Part shown: positions 27,973 to 42,400 of the stretch, one piece after another
Numbering within the stretch: the first letter of the stretch is position 1
How the letters are laid out: each line of letters starts with the position of its first letter
Assembly: GCA_019843655.1 (NCBI GenBank)
Contig: JACDQD010000007.1
Coordinates: forward strand, 10,289,600 to 10,353,599
Direction of reading: 5' to 3'
From: Lethocerus indicus
Lineage: Eukaryota; Arthropoda; Insecta; Hemiptera; Belostomatidae
DNA: 64,000 nt
Made by a program: the position numbers and the translations under genes
The notes under the pieces: model-generated
Seen by the model: the letters and a program-made list of their open reading frames with translations, nothing else
Databases searched by the model: none
Told to the model about the DNA's origin: nothing

Positions 27973-30900
27973 GCCGAGAGCATTTCGTCTCTTATTACAA
28001 GTGCCGCAACACAGCAGAGCCTTGACAAATAACGGCCCCCTCTTTCTGGTTAAATGAATTGAAAAAAACCATATTTACGGCATCGCTTCCAGACATCTCG
28101 CATTCGAATTGACATTTACGAGCACCGCCGATAATATATTTCTATCCCTTTTTTTTAATATTTTATCGTCCGTTTTACGGCCGGGTTCATTGCGGATTAT
28201 TCTTTGTTGGCCAGTCAAAAACAAGAAACGAAAGCAAAAATGACTTCGGGTATCCAGTTCGGTGCCACGTCATCGCGGCCAAACGTTACGCACAAACGGT
28301 AGCAATATCTGTGTGATGCCGCCTGGTACTGAAACTAGATTTAGTCTTATCACTATCCTTTACTTTATTTGATAACAATTTTTTAAGGATTAAGCCGGAC
28401 CTCCTGAATACACAAAAAAATTAAATCGTCTTAACAAAAATTCTAATCCGATAATACAATTAATAACCATTACGGCTATATTATATCCCTTTCAAATTAA
28501 TCCGCTCAGCGGTGCCCCATCGCCTTAAAGTGATTGAAAATTAAATTTTGAAGCCGTTAAGGCGCTAACAAGATGCTACAGGGCGGACCTTTACGGCTAA
28601 GTATGAGCGCGGGCCAACTAACAATCAATCAGCGGCCAACTGCTACGGCGGAGGCCAACCGAGAAACCGGTCGGTTCTAGTGCCGGTAATCAAAATTAAT
28701 GCAGCCGCTTGTACAGATCCCAGTGGAACAAATCCTAGAACCACCGGTGTTCCTCACGTGAAGAAAATTGTGGAGCCTACACTCCGACTCTGATTACACT
28801 TACGATTCGGAAAAAGAAAGGACGTCAGAAATATTCGGAATGATGAACACTGGTTCTTGCAATTGGTTCATAATATAGATTTGATACTACGTTACTAATT
28901 TAATGACGTAATCCGAAAATCCGTAACTGTTATGGAACAGGACTAAATCGGGGTGGCAGATAAAGTAGGTCCACCAAGTTATTGGCGTCAAGCTACGCAG
29001 GACATAGGGATCTGCGTTTCGTCCGCTTCCTCCACCACCCTGCCTCCGACAACGGTACTCACCGTGGAGAAAGTCCGAAATTATTGAGTGCGTCTCCGAG
29101 AAGGTGCCTTCCTCCCCCCCCCCTCCAAATCAACCACGAGGTCGGTATTATGCCACCGGTTACAAATTGCATAAAATTACAAGACAAGGTGAAAATAACC
29201 GTTGGGCTTGAAGATAGTTTTCCCGAAAGGAGTCGGCCCAATTTCTCCGGCCCAGTCATCGCCTTTCACGCCCCAAAGGAGCGCTTTTCGCCCGTCGACC
29301 CTCCGGGCAAGAAAGGGACCCCCCCCTAACAAGGACCCGGCCCGGTTCTCATTAAGTACCTACAATCCGAGCTGGGGCCCCTCTATCTCCGCCCAAGAAT
29401 CACGTACCATTTGTTGGAGTCATGTGCGTGGACGCCGCAATTAGAATAATGACCGGTCCCCCGGGTACCCGGCCGACCCGATTCCTCAGATGAATCTGCC
29501 CTCCGTTACAGTTGTAATTGAGATCGGCCCGGATAGCCCCCCTCCCGCATTACATTTCAACCCGCCTTATCTTCCGTTTGGGAAGTGAATTTTCTATCGA
29601 ATAAATATATACTAATTTAACGGCAATTCTTTTGTCCGCGATACTGTTCGAACAAATTAATCGACGCGGCCACCATAAATTATGCTATCGCCATCTGAAT
29701 TCCGCGAAATTGCGGAGAACTGTATTTCAATTGAAGACAATTTTCCCGTGTTCCAGATTGAAATCGTTACGGCGACGCTTTGTATTATTCCCGGCTGGTG
29801 AAGGGAAGAAATAATGAAGTAACTTGTTGCGAAACGAGTAAAATAAAATAGTACACCAATAAAATTCTGTCACTTGACGCTGATGTGGGACGTAACTCGT
29901 TAATGCGAATTGAGATCTATCGGTTCCAATAGATGTTAAGGCTCTGCCTTAACTATTTCAGTCTGCGAATTGGGCTCATGGCAACTTTCTCTCAGTATTC
30001 CCGATTTAGTGGCATGATGTACCTTAAATGCTGCTTACAATGTGGGGAGGGGACCCGTGAAGTACAAGAGCATACGAAAAATGGGAGATGGAATGTTTAG
30101 CGATTCGAACTATTTTACTCACGTTTTGCGTAATTTAAAAAGCGACAATAATCTGGAGTGTTCCTGATTCGAACAATCGGAACGACTGTTTGTACGATTA
30201 CTCGTCAGCGAACGGGGACAATAGTGACAATCGCAACTCGTGATCTTTGGACAAGGAGAGTGAAAAAGAAAATGAAAAAAGAAGAGATAAGGCGTAGGAC
30301 GTGCGTTGAGAGAGCACAGGAGGATGCTGCCGGCAGACTGTGTGTGTAATTGGTCGGAGAATAATGGCTAACAATTGACACGCTCTGGTTCGCCGATCGA
30401 TCTCCTTTTAAACGTTCGGGGAAAAAAGAAAAAAACCCCGCCCCGCCACGAGGACCGATCGCTTGAGGGGGATCGGCCTCCAATAGGCAAATAACAGTAC
30501 CGGACACCGGACTCCTCCTCTGTCAACAATCCCCATTATTCCTTTATGGCTTATTTTTCGATCGCTCCCGTTCGACCCAGTTGACAATAGGCGCACCGTT
30601 AGTTCTTGGGACAGCCGCAAGTTATTATTCCCCCGATGTCGTCATCGATTCCACTTGTTGGACCGAACAAAGGGTGGATGGGGAGATCGTGTTTTCAATC
30701 GAACGGCTTATAAGAAATTTTTAGTAATTAAAAAAGACCAACAATGTGAATATATGACGCTGTGGAGTAGTAGCCCCCGATGATTTTATTTATCTCCTCC
30801 GATTATACTTAAAGATATGATAATCAAAGTATTCCGTTTTTTCCGATTCAGTCCTTAGAGTTAACTTAAATATTTTCTGCTTAGGCCTCAACGAGTCGTT

Positions 30901-33900
30901 GAATCCCACCAAGAGGTGCGCAAAGCCTTCCGCCGTGTGCCGACTACCAACACGGATCATTCCCATCATTAATCAACCGGAACGGGAGAGCTACCGGGAA
31001 TTCTCAGGCTTCCTGAGCTTACGTTTCGGCCCACTCTCCTCTTCCGTCAGACGCCAAGCTCCTCCAGCCCACCATCCATCTTCGTCCATTCTCAAGGCGC
31101 TCGTTGCGTCATCCGCCTTCGATATTATTAGCGCTCACCAATCATACTATGGGGATGCGGACGGGGCGCTTCCCCAGAGTTATTTAGCGTTTTTTTTCTT
31201 TGTTTTAAATCTAACGTGACTCAGAAACTATGCCTGTCAAGGTAGAAAATCACACAGAATTGTGCAAGGCGTAAAATGCATCGTAATATTATAAACGCTT
31301 AAGTGCAAAACATTCATTAGTGAATTGTCATACACAGCGTCAATTAAGTGTAATTGAGTTACTTCGTCTGGAAATAGGTAAAACTTTCGTTGAAGCAGCG
31401 GAGAATTCCGTCGTTCAACTTGGAGAACTGGGTGAGTTTAGCATATACCAATTTCCATTACCCAGTCCTGCGGGTTCATTTCATGGCCACAGTTGAAGGA
31501 TCCAAGTAGGTTCCATTATAGTTGATGGAAAGAGAGAGCCACATGTTCTCCGAATCGGCTGTTAGTAGGTAGGGCCCAGAAAGGACTACGCCGACAGCCG
31601 AGTAAATGGTCTCTGATGCGGGGAAAGCCGCAACCGGGGTCGCTAACTGCACGGCGGGGGTTAGTGCGGCGTTCCGCTAAACTGAATTGAATCGGATCCC
31701 TCCCCGTTCATTTTCTCCCCGTCGTGACATACTTCGGGGACGGGACGGACCTCCCCCGTCCCTCCGCCTAACAGAGAACAACCCCCCGTAACTAACGTTA
31801 AGTCGCCCGGACGTTTCACCCACCGCCCGAGTTGAGGAACTTCGGTCGAACGATCCAAATAGACGGGGAAAAAACATTTTACGGAACGGGATGTATGCGT
31901 CAATTGAACATTACAAAAGGCCACAAAAGTTTATCAGCTTATTTTCTCTTATTTACATGCCAAATTCCATTTGGATGTACATATCCTGTTTGAGTGCGTG
32001 TGTGCAAACGGCCGCCCGCTTAAGTATCCCGAAGGTTCTGCTCAAAGCTGAGCCCTCGCAGATTGCCCATTGTTCCCCATCCGGGGAGTATCTTAAAAAT
32101 AACGCAGCAACGCTAGCATTTCCTCCGTCCGTTCATCGAGGGCCCATTTCCTGGCGGGCGCGGACAATGGGAGCCTCTCGGCGCCGGAACCGAATTTCCC
32201 AACCTTATCCGTTATGCCGCTCCGCGGGAATCCTCTCGTTCCGATGCCGGAAAACCCTGGTCGGAAGTGCGCCTTCATTTATGGGCTCTCCTCGCTTCCA
32301 GATCCATCGCCGTTATCCTTCACAGCGGCCTCAACATCCTTCGCATTCCGCCGGACTCTCGCGTTTCCATTTACAATTATAATTGTCCGATATTGAGGTC
32401 GTATCAATCATAATTAGTTCTCTCCTTCGAACAGTAACACGACAAATACTTTTCCGTCGGTGTGAACTCTGATGTTCTTGAAGTTTTAATATATTCATCC
32501 TTCACATCCGACGGATTACGCTCGGACTGTTACGTAAATAACGTAATTGTGTATTGCATGATTGTGCTGTTGATAAACTCGATAGTTACTGATGTTGCAG
32601 TCCCAGCGGCCTTCGAAAAATCGTGTCGACAAATTTGGGAAAATAGACTTAGGCTATGGAGACTCCTCTGAGCGGAATGGCTCTAAACGCGCCTTCTCCT
32701 CATTGTAAGGACTACAGCTCAATCAAGATTTCGCGGCCGACCTGAAAATTATGTTGAGATTTCTGTATTTATTCAATTATGGGGGGAAATGAGACGGTTG
32801 CTATCTGTTGAGGTCCGAAAGCGGTCCGCGTATAGGTGTGCGAGTAACGGGCTATTAGTGAGACGAGTCGTGGACAATTGTTCCGACGGCCAATAATACC
32901 GGATATTGGGCGGTACTATTGGCCATTAGAGTATGTCTCCTGCGGACCGAATGTCCTTAAATCATCTACAAGTGTACCGCTACTATAAACCGCGTAGCGG
33001 GCACACCGACACCGCAACTCACCCGACAGAATTGCTCAACAACGGGAGGATGGTGACGCAGTCCTACTTTGTACCTCATACCATAACAACTACTGACAAT
33101 GTCCTTTTACTTCATCCTTCGTATTGTCCAAGAAGTAGTACAAGCGATCGCTTTAATAAAAGGTACTATTTAATAAGTGATCGGGGAAATTTCAAATTGT
33201 ACCTCCGACCGATTTGGACATTCGAAGGTAAACAAATGCAGAAATTGGAAAGGTCAATCGGGGACCTTTTCAGTTCTGAGCAGGCGGCTGGGCCCGGAGC
33301 CGCCGGAGCGGAAAATATTTCCTCCACACATCCGCCCCGATTTTTAGCGATACGATCGGTACAAATAAACAAGTTGCCGTTCGGAGAGCGTTCACCGGTT
33401 CAAAGCGGTCCCTACGATAGATCAACGATCTAACAGTTACAGTAGTTCCGACGGTAATGGGCGAGTTAGCAGGGGAAAAAATATGTCCGGAGAAAGGAAA
33501 TTAGAAAGCAATTCCGTACAGTGAAAAAAGGCCGACAGAATGTTTGTACAAACATATGGACAAAACGCCTAATTTGAATTATCCGCGAACGGATTTTAAC
33601 TGCAACGTTAGTGTACTATTTTAAAATAAAATTCGCGCGATTTAGTAAATAATTTATAATATAATTTAGCCGTCTGTAATAATGAAAGTGAGATAGGAAT
33701 ATGGTGTACACGCTGACTCTTCAGGCCCCGTTCTCCCTTATTTCTCCCAACCATGCTTTACGCAGCGGTCCTACCTCCGATGAAGCATCCTGTAGGCATT
33801 GTGCGTAAACTGTTGATCCGGAGGTGTTGACCGACTATCAAGGACATAACAGTCACCTTAACCTTTTGATGCTCTGAAAGGAATAATTGACAATAGGATC

Positions 33901-36284
33901 CTTACAGAAGCCTATAGGACGATCTATGACCAGTGATGGATGTCCAAGGAAATAATTGAGAAAAATCTGTACTCCTATTAGTCTAACCTAACGCGAGAAT
34001 GCATAAATATAAAATACTAACTCAAACCGGTCGATATTATTTCCATCGCCTTTATAAAAAACAATTCTTGACATATAATTGTGATATTTTATACTATTAT
34101 ACTATAGATATATGCGGCGGTTTGGTTGCGAAACGGGTATTACTTTCTCCGCCCTGCTATCAATTGTGAGGACAAATACGGGAGACAATGGGCAAGAACT
34201 GTGCGAGCGACTCTCGCTCTCTGATATTTATAGGAGAGCGACCCGATAACGGTACAGCCGGTAGGCGGCCAACCGCCTCTCTCATGACAAACAGACAACT
34301 CCGACAGACGGCGTGACGCTGTTGGGGGAAATTTTCAAAGGGGCGACTCCGACTTAAAGACTAAGTTGGGGCTTGGGCCCAAATACGAAGCGACGACGTC
34401 TCAATGCGGCCGCGAGATAAAAATCTTCAGCGGGCCCTCCTCGGGGTTAGGCGCCGCCCTTTTGATCCTGTCGCTTGATAAGGCGCCACGATAGTTCAAC
34501 ACTGTGAAATCGAAACAGCCTTTTATGGGACATTTTATAAACGCCCCGCTGGCCTTATCCACCAATTGAAAGGGTCAGATAATTTCCACGTATGGGAGAA
34601 ACGGTTTCATTATTTCGGTACACAACATATTGTTAATTACGTGTTTCATACATGCGCCAAAATTTCACGAAATTCTATACATAATTAACTGAATTCACTA
34701 TTTAATTTTTAAGGAATTAATTATAAAATAATTACGGATCGAAAATGATTATTCGTTTTTTCGAGATATACCGCAAAATATACCAAGAATGTTATTCATA
34801 TTAAAAAATGTGTTCGTCGTGCAGAAATTTAATTTCAATTATCGTCGTGAGAAAGAATTGCAGTATAAATTACAGCTATACGCGGCGAGCATTGTAACGC
34901 CTAGACAGCTAATGACGAGGTAGAGGCACTGAATTAATGAGGGCTTGTCGGCGAGCGAATCTTAAAAGCATAAATGAAGAAATTACACTTGTAGAAAGTG
35001 CAGCCGCCGGTGCCATCCGAGTACAATTTCCGATCTGTTTTCAGTTCGGGCGGGGGCCCAATAAAAACTTGACCGGGTCTCATTTTCTCTGACAGTAGTC
35101 GGCTAATAACACGGCGGCGCACAGTCATTTCGTCCTTTTTTCCTTATTGGTCGGGCGAAGGAACGAAAAAAAGTACAAACACAAAATCGAGTTGATAAAC
35201 CAGTAAGTAGGGCGGTATAAAAAGTTCGCTGCCTTCACACTCCCTTTCGTCGCTCTCATTTCAGAGCCCGTAAAATTTAATCGAGAAATAAAACAGCCGA
35301 ATATCCGAATGTTTTTTCTTTTAATTCTCACTCTGCGGCGCCCCTACGAAAATTATAAAGCGCGTTATCCTTTTTGAATAATTTTTTTCTCGGCATATCA
35401 ACTGTGTATATAAATAGCCTTCGACTGTGGTATCCTCCAATTCAATATTATTGATAAAAATTCATTCACCACCATAATTAACGTACCGGGACCTTTAACA
35501 GCTCCAGCGGGTTAAACAATTTTCCGTAAAAACATTCGCTGAATTTAAAGTTTTTAAAGATATACTGTCGGTTGTTGGGTTCGACGCTAAATAAGCTATC
35601 CGAGTCTTGGCAAGTTAATACGACGAGAAAAAAAAAGGAATTTGACCCGAAAAAAAAATAGAAGAGAGTAGTTGCAGACGGGGCGGAGGATTGCGGTCAG
35701 TTCGGCCGACCCCCGAAGATCGAAAAGTCATCGCGGAGAACGGACCGTGGGCCTCGCCAATATTATAATTCACCTTTGGCAACGGAGGAGTGTATAAATC
35801 AAAAGGGAGTATAAGAGTATTATTCAGGGGACGGTTTAATAATTGGCCGCGAGGTTAAGGAACCCGGGGCGAGCCGCGGAGGCTGCCGGACCGGGCTGCG
35901 GGATAAATTGCGAACGGGGATTATTGTAACAGTGGGGACGGGCATGTGCAGTGCTCTGCGCTCCTAAATATCGGCGGCTCGCAAGTCACGGACTTTTCAA
36001 CAGCGTTACCGCCGGCCTCCCATTCAGCTTACCGACAACCGCTCCCAGTTAGCTGCTCGTGACCGGGCCCCAACGATCGGGAAACAAGTGGCCATACTTC
36101 AATTCATCCTAATTTAATTCGATCGTTCTAACTTGAAAAACCGGCACCGGCGTTCGGTCTTTCAATTGGAATTTTCAATAAGAGCTACATATTTTATTAT
36201 ATCGCAGTATGGGATTTATTCCGAGCGGTCCGCCATCCCCGAACTGAGTAAATTAGTAGATATGTTGTGGGACTGGAACAAGGG

Positions 36285-36390
36285 GAGTATCCTCTAGAGC
36301 AATGAATTAGTTCATTATTTAAGGTTACATAACCGATCGCCAGGAGTATTGAAAGCAACACTCTCACATATGCTACCCAGAATGAATTAA
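36285..36390 (+). pseudogene. Decayed transposon-like fragment, copy 3 of the dispersed family
   Basis: The plus strand translates to NELVHYLRLHNRSPG, then after a one-base shift SIESNTLTYATQ. This matches NELIQKLKLKNQSPGSI and THATQ of the copy at 7645-7989. A stop codon just before the NEL block and the shift show decay. The nucleotide match includes TGCTACCCAGAA, shared with the minus strand at 7727-7738. About 35 bp further on is the family's CTGAAGA motif. Confidence 0.55.
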
Positions 36391-36420
36391 AAAAATAAAA
36401 GACTTGTCTGACTATATTGC

Positions 36421-36470
36421 TAACGAAATGCTACTGAAGACGGTAATTGCAAATAACTAGCGGCTTCAGA
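36421..36470 (+). repeat. CTGAAGA motif following coding copy 3
   Basis: The sequence AATGCTACTGAAGACGGT shares GCTACTGAAGA with the copies at 27555-27616 and 53521-53577. It sits downstream of the coding remnant at 36285-36390 in the same orientation, as at the 7.6 kb locus. The segment after the motif has drifted and no GAAA hairpin is evident. Confidence 0.4.
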
Positions 36471-39400
36471 ACAAATGGGTGTGTACTTAATTTTTAACTT
36501 TCGATAAGCCCCGGCCTTTCAAACATAATCGCGGTCACGGAATACTGGCAATCATAAACCGAATTGAAATTGTAATTATAAGTTATAATCTTTTTGTTGT
36601 AATTTCAGTTTGATTCGTTTTAGGCCAGTTGGTGATTATGTAATGAGGTTGTGGTTTCGGCTCTGTTACGGCGCTCAATCGTGGGGGCACCTTTCAGTCT
36701 TAACGCCAGCATCGATCGGAACGATTAAATATTACTTAAATGCTGCATACTTACTTTCTATATTATTACATTCTTAAATTTGCTGATCCAACTCGGTTTG
36801 GTCCCAGAAAGTAAGTAGTGTCTGCTTACAGTCGTGGTAAATTTTCATGGCGTGCATGGATTGAACCTAACCCATAGAACCAGCTACCTAATGGACTCCC
36901 AACTTGTATTGATTATTGTACAGATAATCGGGGAAGCGTTGCGGCCGTTCCCTGTTGGGACTTCCAACAGCGCCCGACCGTTTATTCAATATAAATTTAT
37001 CCATCGACAAATTGTAAAACCGACCGACCGAAATCGTGATCCTCCGCCGTAATGAAACATTCACTTTCGTCTCAGACGACTGAGGGGAACCGATTGGGCC
37101 TCGGATCACAACCGGTGCACGGAGTATTAGTGCTCGGGGTCGTGACACCGTCTGGGGTGTCGGCCTTACACACACACACACCAGCCTCTGTTATTTATGC
37201 TCAGCGAGCGTTCATCGGCGTGATCGTTATTGCCAACCAAACAATTAGAACCGTGATTTCCGGCCTGCAGGCAATTGCCGGAAACCGGACTTTTTTCCAC
37301 CGTTTTCCGTGACTCGATGGAATGACAATCCACGAAATCACGAGTACCGCCAAGCGCAAATGTACCGTCTTGAATCGAGACAATGCCGGAATTAATATTT
37401 TTCGTACCGACCGCATTGTAGAGTCAGCCATTTCTGTACATTTCCGACCATTCGTAGTAAAGTAAAAACTGGACGAATAGATAAATAAATTAACAAGTCG
37501 AATGGACATATAACACATTCTGTTACAAGGAACAGAGTCGTGTCTTTTACTGCGTAATTTAAAAAATCCAATACCGTCCGTGTTTGTCTAATGTACAAAT
37601 AATATATTACCGATGTTTGATAATATATAATTATAATGAATGCTACTGACGGGCCCTCGCGGACCTCGCCGAACAGGTTCTCGAATTTATTATTCTCGTA
37701 GGGCAGCCGGAGATATGATAAGAGATCCCGGAAGTCGTTAGGCATTTTGAAGGCATTTAAAAGTCAGTGTAGTGTCGAGTCAGAGCCTGGATAACGGCCC
37801 GAAATTCATCGACCTTAGTGATGAATATTTAAAATATCTTTTCTGTGACTTGCATTAAAGTTTCGAACTGGCAGAGGAGAAAACTTTCATGATCGGCGAA
37901 GATGGATTTCCTCATCGTCCACCATTACCCGTGACCCCCTCCCGTTTCAAAGGTCTACACCGAAGGTCTTCTGGAAAGGTTAATAATTTGATAATGCAAC
38001 ACTATCCGCCGATATAAACATCCCCCCCTTTTAATTCTTCCTGCTGTTCTGACTAACTCTCTAGTAATTATCCAATAATTACCGATCGAATTCCCCCCTT
38101 ACATATGTTACTGCTGTTGACATGTATCGGAAAGGAGCAACTTTCTACGAGGCTTTTTTTTGTTCGAAATGCAATAAAACGTGTCCACTTTTTTTTGTAT
38201 TAAAGAAGAAGGTGCTCGGACTCGTACCTAAGTACTGGTTTCGGCGAACGAAGCTCCTCCTCTAGAGTTACGCACCCAAGTGGATCCGCCAGCAATTATC
38301 GGTGCTTATAGCGGGCCCTATAATTGAATCGATTAAGTCCGTTTAAATATTTTTTTTGATAGGATCTTAAACGGAAGCCGAATTCGGATCAGAAAAGTGG
38401 CACGAAAGCGACACGCGAAAGTTCAACCATGTTTATGAAACCTGTTCAACACAATAAATACAGCCATTGTTTTCGATAAATACTCGAATACATATCTCGA
38501 CAAAATGATTATACAATAACTAATGTTGATATAAATAATATGTCATGAGGATAACGAGGACAGGTTGCTGCGACTGACGATTCACTATTACCCGCAATTT
38601 TATTGTTACATATTTCCTGTAAACATTAATACTGAAAGTTGCGAAACTGCCTGAGCCCGTCACCGATCTCGAACCAACCAGGTGAGAAGAAACAGCTTTT
38701 CTGCCCTAATAACTGGCTTCCTTGCGTTTCAATTCGCTAATTTTTCGCTTTAGGGAAAACATCAAAAGTGAACTGGGTTCATAACGAAAATATTCTATCA
38801 CTGCGGAACTTAGCCAAATGACTTTCATTTACAAATCGAGTTAGCCATAGGATATAAGTCTCAGCGTTTGGAGTGCAAGTAGCCACGGACTTGTAGTTAT
38901 GTTTTACTAGGTATTAGTCACTGCAAAGCTATTTCAGATTCTGCTGTATTAGATACTCGTATTCGAAAACAGGGCAGGAAAACTGAAAACCTACTTTACA
39001 AACGTATTCCGATCCGTTGGCGGCAATTGCGATTGTACATCAGCGGTTGAATCGCATTAGTTACGCCGCTGCGACACCATAAATACCGTAAAGATGGTAA
39101 CATCCCCCAGGGGGTACCGTTGGCTCGGCAAAAGGAAAGCATTTCTCGGAACATTTCAGATTCCGCAATTTTTTAAACAGCCGCGTCGAGAAGTGCCCCA
39201 CATCTGGACATTAACAGTTATGTTAATGTATCGAATCGAGGCGCGAATAATTTTTGGCTAGCGGCGCACGGAACAGGTAATGTTAGAAGAAATTCCTAAA
39301 AAAACTATAGAAACACGATTTCGATACGTTAAAAATTGGTCTCGTTAATTTTCTGCGAATAGAGACATTTTCTGGACTATAAAATACCTTTTCAGTTAAT

Positions 39401-42400
39401 ACCTAGGTTATTAACTCGGTAACTAGGTAAGTAACTGAAACTGTAGGTGGCAAGAGCGAATTGACACAATAAGATCTTCCGACACTGTAAGTTGAACTGA
39501 AACTTGAATCGAAACTCTGGAGGCTCGCTGTGACTCAATCAGTACTAATAAACGGATAAAGTGTCAGGATATTTACCGACTTATCGGACAAACGTTGGTC
39601 ACCTTCACATCGATCACACTCAATCCTTGACATTCAGCCGGGCTTGTCGGAGCTGTGGGGAAATTCAAATAGCGGCTATTTAAATATTCTCTCGTGTGGG
39701 CTATAAACATGCCGGCTTCGACCGCTTGGTACAGCGGAAAGCTCGGCGCGTCACAATTAAAGTTGACTGGGAACCCGGCTCCATTCGCGGCCTCTCGGTG
39801 GAATTAACCGGAAGGGGATTCAGACACGCGAGCCGCCGGGTCCGGATTGCTCGTGAAATGTAACGGGTCGCTCGTTATACATTCCCCGGGCTTAGACATA
39901 ACCTCAGATAGAGAGACCTGAGACCCCTACAAGAGATAAATGCGTATTGGTATTATATCCTATGCAAACGGATTAAACTCAATCGCATTCCTAGACGCAG
40001 ATAATTTGCCATTTCAATTTCCATACATTTTCCAAATCCGCTTAGCATTTAGGCAGTACTGGTATCCAGTTTAAAGTCAGATTGTTCGGTCGTACAGCTT
40101 TTCTAGCCAACACATACTGTACATGTTCCATTAACGTGTTGGCAAAGATGTTTCGGTAGTCCGCTATTCACATCATATATAGAGAGGACAATTTTAGCTT
40201 ATTCGGTTATACGAAGTATGGAAATCTCACAGAACATTAGAAGGCGGTGTCATGATAGCCACACTAAATCACAGTATGCGTCAATCGTATTCGCGAGGCA
40301 AATAGAAATGTTAACAAATGGCCGCCAGGAGAAATCTGCTCAAATCAAATTAGACCCTAAGCGAATTAATAATATAAAGAAGGAGAAGTCGTTTATATAG
40401 AAAGCGCGACACAGTGACACGCGGAAATTCATCGGAGGCTCGCCGGTGAGCCTAATTAAAATCAGACCGGTGAAATTCGCTGGGCAGCTGAATAGCACGA
40501 GTTTTTTGATCGGGTGAAGGGATTTTTCTCTTTTTTATTACTGTTTTCTTTTTTGTAATTCAGTTTATTTTTCCTTAACTGAATACAGAAACCGAAGAGA
40601 CCTTTTCACAATCTAAATGATCGATCTCGTTTCGAGACGCTAAAAGGTTTTTGCGGCTGTCCAGGCCACGCGCACTTGAGGTTTAGAACCTTCGCCGGTT
40701 CGGTGCGGCTTTGGAAATTTTTGATACAATTTCAAAATCGCTGGCATTTGAATTATCCGGACGTTAAAACGTTTCGTTCCCCGCAATCGAGGAGCCAATA
40801 CAATACTGATATAAGTGATGTCGGATGGAATCGAGTCCGTGTAACTCCGGGTTAGAAATCTGGAAAAAACATAATTCTTCATCTGTCTTCGAATTTGATA
40901 TTAAATTAACAGAGAGGGATACCCTTATACTCTGAAACCACACCTGGAGAACATTATTTAACCGTTGGAACGTTTCAGTCATCGTAAATAGACATTTGAG
41001 GGCTTTTAAGTTTCCATAGCCGGCAGCTTGGTCAGGGCTGACATGCTTCATGTTCGTACATGAAGTTCTCCGCTACTGTTATTTATATCCCGGTCACTCG
41101 GTCCGGACCCCTTAGCCGTCTTTGGTCATGGCCTCGGAATCCGGAGAAAGAAACAGAGAGCGGCAGTAAAAAGTCCGCGACTGTTAAGTGAGCCACGAGG
41201 CATCCCGACGCTTTAAGTTAGTAACGCACTAAGAGCAACCGAGTGACGGAGGGCTCCCATCATGTCGTAAAATATTTCAGCTGCACGTCATAATTTGGTC
41301 CCCGAGACTACACATTCTGTACATATTTCATTATTCTCGATACTATTTATATGTATATTCCACAGTATCATCTGCGATCATCTCTCTACACTCACCAGAT
41401 GTAGAACGGTATTAGTGGAGCATCCTGTCATCAATTTTACTGTACAGAGTGCCTCCAGAATGTCGACTCCATTCAGTCGAATCCTACAATTTTGTTTACA
41501 GAATAAATATTTTCTACACCGGTCTGAGAAGGCGGGTGATTCACGGTTGTGTTGTTAGGGACCCCGCCGATGTGGGACAGCCGCTCGGCTGGAGACCCGG
41601 GAAGCGATTCGATACGTCGCAATCTCGCATAATGAAAGTGTTTATGCCGGTACGTGACAGGAATGCCAAGGGGCCGAATATAACCCGCCGACAGAGACCC
41701 CAATAACGATAATGACGACGACGACGGTGGGGAGAACAATGGGCGGGGAACACGAAAATGGTCTGCCGACACTCAGACCAGTCCTGGTCCCATAACAGAC
41801 ACGTCAACTACGACAAAGGTGAAAATGTATGTCGAATGTACAATGCCCCTTCCCTCATCGGTGTTTCAAGTGTATAAACCGCATTACTGAGGGAATTCCT
41901 ATCGCATATTCCAAACGATTGACCCGTTGGGTCAATAAAGAAATTAGTTTTACATACAAGGATGAACAATCTTCATCCAGTTCCGCCTATCATTACCATA
42001 GCACGATTTTTGTCGTATTATACTGGATTGTTTCTGGAATTCCAAGGATCTCACCGGTTTTGTTCATCTTCCATGTCTTCTTGGAAGTCCTCAGTATATA
42101 CGGACACGAGGCGGAGTACGAAAGAAGGCGAAAAGAATAAGAAAAAGAGCCGTCTATAAGTGGAGGGGGAGCGAGCGTGGAAAATGTATAAAGACCGGCC
42201 CCCAGAGACAGAGAGGACAGTCGGGGGCCCCGAATCAAGACCCGTTGTTGTTCCTGCCCGGTCTGCCGGCCAAATTATTTACAAAATTGTTCTCTGAATC
42301 CGTTAGGACGGAGTGAATATTTCAACTCGGTGTCGCGTCGCAACTGTTCCTCCACTTTTGCTATAAGAGAGTAAGCGAAGACGCAGAGTCGATATCAATC

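Larger units (their letters stand above)
26922..36284. other. Non-coding region apart from listed repeats
   Basis: The longest frames (163 codons at 31891 and 166 codons at 32933, both plus) have no domain, signal or codon pattern I can recognise. GC-rich blocks at 29000-29560 and 31960-32380 are open on both strands. 34640-34900 is strongly AT-rich. Confidence 0.55.

Noticed and set aside
31891..32382. 163-codon plus-strand frame
   Set aside because: GC-rich DNA, open on the other strand too, no domain, membrane or repeat pattern, and no similarity I recognise.
32933..33433. 166-codon plus-strand frame
   Set aside because: Mixed composition with no motif or conserved-looking block; a frame of this length is plausible by chance in 64 kb.
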